From positions 11,064,327 through 11,128,326 of the forward strand of contig OY718803.1 in the NCBI GenBank assembly GCA_963070105.1: 64,000 nt of DNA. The letters are read 5' to 3'. The position numbers and the translations under genes are program-made. This DNA comes from Litomosoides sigmodontis (lineage: Eukaryota; Nematoda; Chromadorea; Rhabditida; Onchocercidae). Of the stretch, positions 36,611 to 49,100 are shown one piece after another. The stretch's first letter is position 1, and every line of letters starts with the position of its first letter. The notes below the pieces were generated by a model. It was not told where the DNA came from. It saw only the letters and a program-made list of their open reading frames with translations, and did no database searches.

Positions 36611-38324
36611 TCGGATGTATTTCCAACAATAGTAGTAACGATAATCACATTAATAGTGATAACAATGATAACGATATTGGAATGGCCACAAAAATGATAA
36701 TATTAATAGCATCAATGATAATAATATTAATAATAGCATTAATAATAATAATAATAACAACGACAATAATAAGAATAATAATAGCAATGGTAGCATTCCA
36801 AAACAAACATTGTCGTTTGCGTTTGTCAGATGAAAGAGAAAATATTATTTACCCGTTGACGGTTCAAAGATAAAATGTCTTTGTAATGTCCACTTCTGTA
36901 AGGCACCCTGTTATTGAGCAGAGGAACTGCATTATTTGCATGTTTATGAAGCGATGGGAGTGAATATATTAGAATTGCAAACAAACTGAATTTTTCTCTT
37001 TTACGAAACAAAATATTAGGACGTAAGTTTTCAACGTTGCGTCAAAATTTGTTGTGTGGCGTGACTTACCGCCAAAGTAAGTGTTTGCAAAAGTTCGACC
37101 ACACCTCATCTCATCGCACTGCTACAACAATAAATTCATTGATTGGAAAAAGAGATAGCTATCCGTACGTGTAAGCCTAACTTTCATTCTGAAATCTGTT
37201 GAACTGGCTGGAGGAAGTTTGGCAGGATGAATGACAATAGCAGAGTGATAAGGAAATGATGATAGTGAGTCGATGTTTAAATTTCCTGTTTAATTTAATT
37301 TCTCTAATCTTGCCAGAATAGTTTCATCTATTCTAATGCAGTTATTTATTTTCAAGTAATTAAATGCTGAAAGCTGTCGTCAACTGACTGAGACATCAGC
37401 TGAAAATATTATTTTTCCCTCCTCTGTTTCATCATCATTCGTCATCGCTAAAATCATTTTATTGTCATTTTCAATTTCTCGTCCTTTTGTGTTGCAGAAG
37501 ATGCGCTGATAAGTGATTAATTTGTTCATCGAAATTTTCGATGCGTTCCGAAATTCTCTGCCATTCCCTTCTACGACTGCTTAATTCCGTAGTGGTGCTT
37601 GCTAACGTGATTATTGATAAAGGTGATATTTTTAAAACGAGTGATGGATACGTCAGTCAACCAGTTAAAGTTTCGCTATTGAATGGTTAGCTAAATTTTG
37701 CTTTTTTTAAAGTTATTTCTTGTTCGATTTCAATTCATTTCTAATTTGTACGATTTCATCTTCCTAGTTGGTCGTTCTCATCTATGCGTAATTTCCCTTC
37801 TACGATAAAATACCTAAATAATTGAAAAAGCAAAGCACTAATTAAATTTTGGAACGATTTTTTCACATTAGAAGAAACTGTGAGTTGTTGCGCAGCATTT
37901 ATGATTGGAATAAATATTTTGTTTTTCTATTTCAATGTTTTCTCTGCGTACAAAGTTTTGAATTGATGATAATTTTTTTAATTGAAATTACGAGATATGA
38001 CACAAGCATGCGAATTATGTGTAAGTTATTCTAAAATTAGCATTTAACAAGGCTTAAAAATTGCCTTCTTTTTTAACTTAATTTAGCTGCATTTAAATTG
38101 CTATGAAAAAGAAAATGAGCAAGAAGGGAATAATTTTTGTTTGTGTAAACTTTGAAATAAATTTTTTTGTGATTAAAATTTTTTTCACTCTTTATTTATC
38201 AAATAGCAAATTTTTTTTCCTTATTAATTTTTACTGAAAAAATTATAATTCACGCCCACGGTCCACTCCACTTTTTTCCTCAATTGGCATCATCGACACT
38301 ATATCTTTTATTATGCTAAATTAC

Positions 38325-38325
38325 G

Positions 38326-38408
<83 letters not shown>

Positions 38409-38535
38409 CGTGTGTGTGGTGTGTGTGTGTATGCACATGCTTGTCTCTCCGTCTGTGCAGGTATTGTTGAATTTTCTGAAAATGAAATTGAATGGGGTCA
38501 AATAACACTGACAAAATATATGGAACGACAGGAAA

Positions 38536-38592
<57 letters not shown>
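38325..38592. repeat. Twin (GT)n arrays around a unique spacer
   Basis: A long GT array at about 38,325-38,431, a unique spacer of roughly 105 bases, then a second pure GT array at about 38,539-38,592. The Cys/Val and Thr/His frames on either strand are repeat artefacts. Confidence 0.95.
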
Positions 38593-41500
38593 ATATTGTG
38601 AGTTAATTACCATTTCAAAAATTTACTACAATAATAATTTCATGCAGTAATTTCTGCAATTAAATAGGTATTAGAATAGTTTAATGTACTGCGCTGCTGC
38701 ACTGCATTGCAAAGAAATGTTACCGTCCTTTTTTTGTTGGTTCTCGCAAATGCAACCGATCTATGCTTTAAAAATTAATTGCGCAATCATCCAGTAATAA
38801 TTTTTCCAACTATAAATTAATATCCGTAGTCGAATAATCTATAACTGTTAATTTAAAATAGCTTTTTTTCCATAAAATGCTTACAAGGAGTGGACGATGT
38901 AGTGGCACGCCTCTGCCATCTCTTTTCTCCCATTAATAATTCAGTTCGACAAGTAATTTTTGACTTTTCTCAGATTGTAATTCATTCATGCAGCACCTCT
39001 TGCAATCGAATTGTTGAATTTTCATAAGAATGATTAATGCAATGCATCTGATGGAAAAAGATTTTTATTGAGAGGCGGCGAGAATCTCTCTAAAATGCAA
39101 CACTTAAATTCTTCCATCGATGCTATTATTACTGTATCAATTGCTAATTATTATTATTATTGATTATTGATATCGTTATTGTCATTACCTATCGTTGTCA
39201 CCACTGCTATCAGTATCCATTGATAATGGTAATTTTTACTTGCAATTAATTGCTATCAGCATCACTGAGCATCTATCGGGAAAGAGATGAAATTTTGGTC
39301 GAGCGCCAGTACATTGATAAATTCAAAAAACAAAGACGTTAGAATAACCGTGACGGGCGGTGCTGATTCCTTTTTTTTTTTGTTAATGGAAAAGGCGAAC
39401 AGGAATAGGGAGAGGAGAAATAATTTTAAGTTTCGAAGCACATAATTCACGAGAATATCTCTTTAATTAAATTTGCTTCGAAATCTGTATTGAATATCTC
39501 AAATTCAAGTTATTTTTGTGACTAATTTTGTTGAGAAGAAGGAGTAAAAGTAAGAAGAAGGTCATTTGATTTTCCACCTCTTGACCCTGCTATGAGTGAC
39601 CTCTGTGCAGGTTTCATCCACAATTTGTTCTGTTGCAAATTACGTTGCTTCCGTTTCAGTATTGTACGAAATTAAAAAATGCACGTGGAAGAGCAGGCAT
39701 ACAAGCATGATTGTATACGTGTGCGTACGTAGAAAGAAATCTAATTAATTCAAGAAAAACTCATCTGGGCCAATTAGGAATATAAGAAAAGCGAAGTTTT
39801 AATTTGCAAATGACGAAAAAAAACTGGAAGTGATGACTCGTAGAATGCGCGTAATGCTTCCTTAAAGCTTAATGATAATAATTCATCTATCATTTAAAGG
39901 ATGCCGCTTTTTCTTACAAATAAATAGAAGTAGCCGCAAGGTGAAGCTTTTTCCTAATAACCTCAAATTTCCCCTCACACAGACAGTCATCAGATTCAAA
40001 CTTTTAATTACTCACCCGTATTGTATATGCAAAATTTGTAGTTTTTACGACATAATTTTGGTTAAAACAAAATAGTTCCTCTTTTAAGTTATTTTTAAAA
40101 ATTTTTAAAAAGAAAAAAATTATTGTAATTGTTGTTAATTTTACGCGACGAAATTTTTAATTGGAAACACTCAATAATTCATACATTCATGAAAATTTAA
40201 CTTTTGTTTCCTGTAATTTTATGTTCGTTAAATTAGTCAGTGCGAAACGTTGTGTAAAATATTAAATTTGAGGAATTTCTCTTATCTGATCAGATGCATT
40301 TGATAAAAGTGGTACTGTTAAAATTTGGATTTGTGAAATGACCCAAAATAACTACTAGCGATCGATAAACACAGTCATTATTATTCGCCTTTTTACATTA
40401 CAAATTTCTGATTATCAGAAAGATTTAGGTTCTTCACTGATAGGGTGGAAGATAAGAGAATGGATGAGGAAAAAGGATTTCCGATAAACGGTGCTGATGC
40501 ATGCAAATTTGAATTGAAACTTTAAGAGCCCGAAAAAAGATGAGGTGGAATGTTCAGGTTAACAATACCAAAAGTAACATTTTGTCTTACTAATAATTAA
40601 TCAAACCCCATCATTTTAATCCACTAAGGAGTCAGAAAATTTAAATTGCTCTAATGTGTTAAAATTATAAAGTTTATTGCACCTTTCATTCTAGGTCAAC
40701 TAATTTTTACTTAAGCATTCACTTGGCAGTAATCACTTGGCCAAAAGAACTGCAGGAAATTATTGTACTAAAATACAAACTGGATGGATAGAGAATAATA
40801 ATTTCAAGATGAATGTATTTTGTACGAGAGGTGTTACGAGCCCGTTTTACCACGTCGTAATGTCCTATTCGAAATTAATTTATAATTAAATATGATATGG
40901 AAAATTTGATATTTCTTTGCAAAGGCATATGCGACTTTTATTTCAAATTTAAAACTTTAAATGTAAAATCTTTAGAATACTGTTTTGATAATTGTAATTA
41001 TGCGGTGCAACTCGCACATCTCTCTTCAATTCATTTGAGAAAAAAAATGAAGAAAATTTGGCATTTTAGGACAGAAAAGGACGAAGAACAACTTAAAATG
41101 CAAAAAAATTTTAATTAAATCCAATTAATTTTTCAGGGAGCTCAAGTGATTGACATACCGTTTTAGTTTGAAATTTGAGGAAAATAACTATTGGAATTGA
41201 AAAATGGCATTGTTAGTGGAAAATATATTTAAAAAATAATTTTATCTCGCAACAATTTGGTCATTTGTTTAAATATTTTCGAAAAATGAATGGAAGTTGC
41301 AGCAGGAAAAGATGAATTTTAGAATTAAATAAAATTTTGGCGTAACTTTTTTCATGTCATCGGTGCACCAACACAGGTGGCTTGAATTTGGTTTCACGGG
41401 AGAATTGGAAAGAATAGTAAAAAAGTTAATTGGAAGTAGCCGTGAGATTTCATTTTTCTCCTTTCTAGGTTTTCGACAATGCAAAATAGGCTGCGTGGAA

Positions 41501-43145
41501 AAACCTTCGTTGATCTGTTAGATAAGTGTTGTTTTGTTGCTTAAAGGTAAAAGGTTAATCTAAGCTTAAGAAGAGTTCGTTCGTTGTGCCACTCACAAAA
41601 TTAGCAATGTATGTACCTGTAGTTTTTTAATTTAATGGCATTTAAGTACAACCTGAAGTAATAGTCGACCACTTAAACGTTTTTAAAGTTAGCACTATTC
41701 AACCTGGGATTACTTGTTCGTTAATGCACCGCCTAATAATAACGCTTAATTTTCAATTTAATTTCAAAGGAAGAGTAAATTGAATACATTCGCATTGTAC
41801 ATTATTGTCGATTTAAATTTCGTTGCTCGATACTTTTGGATTTTTAAACAAACTCCTGACGCTTTTTGAGAATAACAAGTTTGACTTTTTTATGTGTTCG
41901 CTTAAAAACATTTTTTTTTGCTTCTTTCAGCAGTAAATTTGAAAATTGTTAATGTAAAATAGCAATTTTTTGCTTAAAATAGGAATTGCAATAGCGAAAA
42001 GTTTTTTCACAGACAAATTTTCATTTGAAAATTAAATTTATGTAAAATATAATAGATAATTTGGAATTAATTTTTTCCTTTTGAAATCATTCCAACAGAT
42101 CTAAAGAGAAGGGAAGGTCAAATAGAGAATTACATCTTGTCGACGTTGCTTAAACGACAATTTGCAAGGTCACTTCTTCCTTTCCCCACTGTCCCCTGCA
42201 ATTCCAGGCCTGTGCGTCGCGTGTTATTGTTGGCCTCCGTCCCGCACTTCCTACTTCGGTCGTACTGCGACATGTTAACGAAGATGTTATCAGTAAGACT
42301 GTCCGAAACTGTAAGGACTGTTCGTTTGTTTTTTGGTTACAAGCAAGATTAAAGTGTAGATAGATATGAATGACATTGAATTTCCGAGCGTGAATTCAAA
42401 TAGACTTGAAATTCGGCACAGCAAATAAATCTCACAAAAAATCGTTTTACAGAAAAAACCAAAAAAAAGAGGAAATAAAAATGATTTTTAGAAAAAAAAT
42501 CAGTAGATTTGATAAAGAAAAAAAATTTTTTCGTTTAAAATTTCAGCCAAAAAAAAGCAAAATAGAATTTTCTTTAAAAGAATGAATAATTGAAGAAAAA
42601 AATTGCTAAAAAAATGAAAGCAAAGTGAAATGGAAGTTTTCAGTTTCGTCCCACACCATACTTTCACATATATTGCATATTTTCAATTCGCAACGAATTT
42701 TATTATAAATTAATCGAAGGTTTTATCGTTCATCAATTTACTTCCTAGCAAAATATATTGTGCTACAATTTGGGAAGTTTCAATTTAGTGACAATTTCAT
42801 TTCAATTAATTTAAAAGCTCTTCAACGACAGGAATTTGTGCCAATGTAAAACAAAGTTTAAAAATGCAAGGTTGGTTTCTCGAACAACCAATAAATGAAT
42901 TCATAACGGAAAATTAATATTGAAATCCGTTTGCAGTTCACGCTTTTCGACCATTCTGCTGCTAAATCCATTTTTCATCTCTTACGAATTTCGCTTACTT
43001 ATTTGTGAATTTAAATAAAGTTTTTCGATATCTTACTTGTTTTGTCATATCCAGGGGTGTGGATGAAATGGTTCGCCTTAACTGTTTATCCTTGAAAATG
43101 AAGTTTTGTGAAGCCATTCCTCACCACCGTCTCTTTTGTTTACAG

Positions 43146-46100
43146 CGTTTTAAGATTAAACATAATTCGTATCACGCAGATTATTTAGCACCTGTAATAA
43201 CCAGTTATAAATGGCTACGCCTACATATATTTTCACGTGAACGTAAATAAAACAAATGCAAAATATTTTTCCTAAATTCACAGATGTATCATTGAATTTA
43301 CTGGCTGATTTTTATTTTTAGACTCATCAACGCTTCGATTTGGAAATTCGTCAACTTCCGATTATTTCAAACTTCTTGACTTAGATGGAAATCACTTATT
43401 AATCGGCGCAAGGTAATTAATCTCTTTATTTTTTCATTTCATTTCATTTAAATTTCATTACTTGATAGTACTAATGAAGTGAAATTTGAAATATTTGACT
43501 AATTCCGCTTCATTCAACAACCACTCACAATCATTTGTATTTTTTTTTATTTATTGATATAGTAGAATGTTTTATTGGAAATGAAATACATTTAAATTTT
43601 TTTGAAGCTTAAAAAATATATTTAAAAAGCTACTAAGCTGCTAGTGAATGAAAAAATCAGAGGAATCCGTCTGAGTCCTTGTCATTGCAAAAATTTTTTT
43701 TTGTTTTTTAATAACTTGTTATTTTTGATTCATTGTCCATTATTTTCACGTGCGCTGCGTTTTCATCCTCAAATTCGATATAATTTGACCGCAATTACCT
43801 CTCATTAAAAAAGTGTTAAAAGTTGCAGGCGTATGACACTTTCTTAAGTGTTTTCAAATAAACTTTAATATAGTTGGATGTGTTACAGAGATGTTGTGTA
43901 CAACATCAGTGTTGGAACATTCACCGAAGTCCACTCAATCAAATGGTCATCGAAGGAAAGTGTCGTGAAGGAGTGCTTAATGAAGGGAAAATCAAAGGTT
44001 GGAATTAATGACTGATAACAACAATAATAATAATAGTAGTAAAATTTGTGTTTGAGCGATTCTTGAAATGTTAGAAGTGTGGCTTGATTTTCAGTCTAAT
44101 TTGTTGAAAGCTTTTTGGGGTAAGTGGTCAAATTCTCATTTGAGTAGTTGCCGGGACTAGCAGAGAGAGAGGTAAAAAAGCCATTTTAGAAAATTGAAAG
44201 TTTCAAAATTCCTTTTTCATCTCCTCCTCTTTTATCATATCTGTTGAGATTATCATAATTTCCGACGAGAGCAACACTTTTTGTCGTTGTGAAAAATTCG
44301 AGATAAAATTGAAACGAAATTGAGTAATGCTATTATTTGAATTAAATGTCAGAAATTTAAAAATATGTGGAAAAACTTGCCTTTCTTCTGAACGATGGAT
44401 TTGTCGTCGTTTTTGCTTTTTTGAAAATGTGCCATGTGGAAAAGCTTAGAAAATGGAAAAAAACGGAAGAAAATATCCGTCAAGCTTGATTAATCATGCG
44501 TGGTCCGACTAATTGCAATTGCATTTTTTTCCTAAACGATCGATTTGTCCTTTTTGCTTTTTCGTAACTTCGATTTTTTGCTAAAAAAAATTATGAGAAG
44601 CGGAAATTTCGCATTCAGACGAAAAGAGAGAAAAAAATAAATTATGGAATACAGGGAATTCATGAATTCAGGAAGCGCTTTTTTCCTCCCTTTGTTTCGA
44701 CTCGTTCTGCAAATTAATGAAATTAACTTTTTTTTTGCTGAAAAAGGCTGCAGAAATGCTTAAGATACTGAAATATAAAAATGTTTTAAATTCCAAAAAG
44801 CATTATTTTTCATTTGAAATTTGAATTTGTCGAAGAAAGTTCATTATTACTAATACAGTTTTATCCCATCAATAGGTATATATTTCAGGAAGCGTGCCAT
44901 AATTACGTACGTATTCTGGCTAAAGATGATGATCAAAGTATTCTAATTTGCGGTACCAATGCGTTTCAGCCGTTGTGCAGGAAATATGAGCGTGAAAAAT
45001 TTGGTGAATACAAGCAAAGCTTAGAACTTTCCGGACTCGGTATTGCACCGTATGATCCAAATCATAATTCCACGTTCCTTCGTGATGGTGATCTATTATA
45101 CGCCGGAACAGGTAAACATTTCACCAATAAGAAGTATCCTTCGATCTACCAAGGTTTTTTTTTGGGAAATGCAAATATCATACCACAGGCTGTCTTGGTG
45201 GCTGCAAGAGATTTCCTCATACTTTCAGTAATTTCGTAGAAATTTTTAAAAAATTTAACTTGTAAGGAAAATAACAATTTGTGCTTCCAAAATGAGACAG
45301 CGCTTATTCATTTCACTAAATTAAAAATTGCAAAAAAAAAGGAAGCAATTGCAAGTAATTTCATTTATCGAATTTCCTCTACCAAATTCATTAATTCCAA
45401 ACCTTTTTATCAAATTAACAGAAAGTGAATACTTGAAAAAATTTTTTAGTAATTTTTTACTGTTCGAAAATTTTCAATGTAGCTCTTATCAATCCGCTTA
45501 TCGTGCGACCTTCGAAATTCCACATAAATTTCAAAATGTTAGCAAAACGAACGAACTAAATTACCACGATCGCACGTCAGCCTTCTCTTTTATTCGAAGC
45601 GACAACAATGTTCCCAAACTTTCCGCACTTTTTCATTCATTCATTTCAAATTGACTGGCTAATAAATGCTGGAAAAAAAAATCTCTTGCTTTGAATAAAT
45701 TAATCATTCATGTTTGAATCAGGTTTTAAATTTAATAATTATTACGAAAACAGATGAGTACTCATCTTAGGATTCACTCCTATATTTAAAATTTTCAGAT
45801 ATATAAGCTATTGAAAGAGAAAACGAGAGGCGAGAGAGAGAGAGAGAGAGGGCAAGCAAATTATGATAATTTTTAAATTATGAAATAGCAAATAAAACGT
45901 GTTTGATATCAAAAGGACTAATAGATTCGTGAAATTTATTACTTTTGTAATTAATCAGTTTCCTAACAAAATGAAAAGTTATGTTAAAATGTTAATAAAT
46001 CTTTTGAATTATTTTAAAAATTTTACAGCAAAAATAAGAATAACTTTGAGGGAACCATAAATGATTGATTTTCTGTGCAAAAATCTTTTCTTGTAAATTT

Positions 46101-49100
46101 TATTTAAATTTACCGAAAATATAAATGAAAACGCACATTCCATCCTTTGTTTTAATAACGCATAAGCTACTCAATGTTGTAAATAACAGAAAAGACAGGG
46201 AGGGAGAGAGACAGAAAAATTTTCAAACTTTGGAAAAATTGTTACTGCTCGGTTTTCAAGGCATTGAAGTTCATGAATTATCGCTAAGAAGGAAGGGAAG
46301 AAATTTTAGATGTGATAGTGCAAAATTTTCCTCAAAATTTTCATCTGCAACTTTGCTAGAGGTAATAGTTTCGTTCATTTAAAAGGTAAATTCAATTTCC
46401 ATTTTTCGCCGTCAAAGACTGGCCGTGGTCCAGAATGCTCATTTCTGTGGTGCCATCGAAATGTGCAAAGGTCAACTAACGACAGCATAGATAATTAATC
46501 GCATTTAGTCATTAATGAACGAAAGGAAAGTAACAACAACAACATTCCTTAATGGATTGAAGTTAAATGAAAGTGCTGGAAATTACTTTTATGCAATGAC
46601 ACGTTAACGGTGCTGATGCGAACATTTAATTTCAAATTTCTTTTTAATTAACTTCTTATTTTATTTAGTGCGGAAAAAAACGAAGAGAAATTGAAATTTT
46701 GAGAAAGCACTTCAAAAAAACACTAAAGCAATCTGTCATCCCTCACTTCATCTTGACCTTTTGCTTTTCTGCGACACCCTCCAACTTGACCTTTTTCTTT
46801 GTCGTGACGTCCTTCAGAGATGAGATGTCGTTAAAATTGAACTTCTTCGAGCATCCGAAGGATTATCAAAAATTGTTTACAAAAAAAAAAAGAAGGATTG
46901 CAGGGAATTTGAAATGATTCTGATTTTGTATTTCACCACTAAAATTTACCACAAATTAAACAATTAATTCGATTGATCACTTTATTAAATACATTGCAGT
47001 ATCGGACTTTTCGGGTGTTGATCCGCTGATACATCGACGAAACATTACGAAAATCATTGATTTGGGCGTTCGCACGGAACGAAATGATATCAAATTTTTA
47101 AATGAGCCACATTTTGTTGGTTTATTTCGAGACGATGAAGTAAGTTTCGCAAGTTTAAATGGGAAGAAATTTGAAAAAATTTAGTAAATTGATGCATATT
47201 TCAAATACTTGAATGTCTAAACACTTCTTACGTTACTCATTTTTATCCTCCTTTTTTTTTTACTTAAACGCTTAGGCACACTATTGCATTAGCGGCCCAT
47301 CCTGTCCTTTTTGATGTGAAATTGAAGAATTCATTTTTACCTTTCCAAGAAATCCTATTAACTTGTTTGAATTAGCAATTGGACGGATTTTTAGGGGAAA
47401 TAAAACAAGCCGTTGTTTCCATTTCACGCACGAAATTATCATATCTCTCCTTTCCTCAACAAAACTCATCTCCTCTCGTTCATTTTTCATTTTAACCGAA
47501 CTAATCAAAATGTCCAGGAAGGATAGCAATACTTCGCTTCTCTCAGACAATAAAGGATTTGTGTCGGGGAGGGATGGGAGGAAAACCGGTTCGCCGGTCC
47601 TTTTCTTCCTCTCCTCCGTGGCAGGAGAAATGATGGATTCTTGTTTGTGAAAATGAAAGGGGAAAAAATGAGAGGGAGAAGGAGGAAAACTGAAAAGCCG
47701 CTTTTTTCTTCCGAACAACTTCTTTACTTTTTTACTACTTTATTCGACTAAACTGCAATTCTGCAACTATTTGTTAAATTAATTGTCAAACAGTATTTTT
47801 CAAAAAAAAATTTGTGAAAACGAAAACTTTCTCGGTAATAATTCCTTACTTTTTTTAATAAATTAAAAATAATTTAAGAAAAACGATTGATTTTTTGATT
47901 AATATGGAAGGTTTCCTTCGAAGGGTTGTTATTTCTGTCATTAAGCATCAATAATCAAAATGATTAATTAAAAAGAAATTAAGGCGAGTCATTTCAAATT
48001 TTTAGTACGTGTATATCTGGTTCCGTGAACAGGCGGTTGAGCATGAGTCGTGTAGCGACGGTGCTATATACTCACGTATTGCTAGACTTTGTCGATCAGA
48101 CAATGGTGGACCAAGGCCTTACTCGAATGAGTGGACATCGTTTGTAAAGGCTCGATTAAATTGCTCCATACCGGGCCATTATCCGTTTTACTTCGATCAG
48201 GTTGATATGAGCGTGATTTTTTTTTGTTGTTAATTTCCATTTGACTTTAGAGGAATCGTTTTGTTCGATTCAATTGACAATTCTTCTCACAATTAATTTA
48301 ATTATTAGTGAAAAATACTCACTGTTATTTGTTTAATGCATTTCAGATAGAAGCTATTGCGCCACCAGTAAACAGTCTTCATTCATCGGAAGTGAAACAG
48401 CTGGTCTATGCGGTATTTCGTAGTCCTTTGGCTGGCGTCTCTTCATCAGCCATTTGCGCCTTTGAGATTCAACAAATTAATGATGTCTTCTCGGAGTCGA
48501 AGTATGGTGGTCGGAGCAACTTGCAATCGCTGTGGGTGAATACGCTTTACAGTGACACTTCAAAATATCGACCTGGTACTCTTATCATGCTATCAACTCT
48601 AGATCAAGCGAGATATTTCACAGCTGCAGAATAGATAGCTAGAAGTTTTATGACGTAAAATTACATTAAGCTAGGAATTTTAATGCATTGCATTAATATA
48701 TAAAAATTATTAGTTTAGAAAATTTAGTATTTAAAAATTTTTATAATTATTGTTTTGCTATTTTAAGATTTTGAAATTTCAATTTCAGGTAAATGCACAA
48801 ACAATTCTCGGTTGCTACCGGAAGAAGCGGTAGCATTTGCGCGAGCTAATCCGTTAATGAATGAAGCTATCCCAAATTATTTTCGCGCACCGATAGCAAT
48901 ACATACGGGTTTGGATCACTTCACACAGATTGTCATCGATCCTCAGGTATGCTTTAATCATTGACCAATTAGTCGATCAATAGGAGATATTCAAGTGAAT
49001 TTAACAAAACAAAAAAATTCAATCCGAAGTGGTTGTTAAGTGTTTACACGCAGCAATTATTTATAGGTGAAGGCAGTTGACGGACATTTCTTTGATATTA

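Larger units (their letters stand above)
27446..43145. other. Long largely non-coding region
   Basis: Apart from a weak minus-strand candidate at 29.0-30.2 kb and a G+C-richer patch at 42.1-42.35 kb, I find no exon with splice support or family similarity. Open frames at 32.7, 35.3-35.6, 36.7 and 38.3-38.6 kb fall on simple repeats. The right part probably contains the promoter and missing first exon of the semaphorin gene. Confidence 0.6.

Noticed and set aside
38311..38613. Cys/Val-rich and His/Thr-rich frames of about 100 codons
   Set aside because: Direct readings of the GT arrays on either strand.
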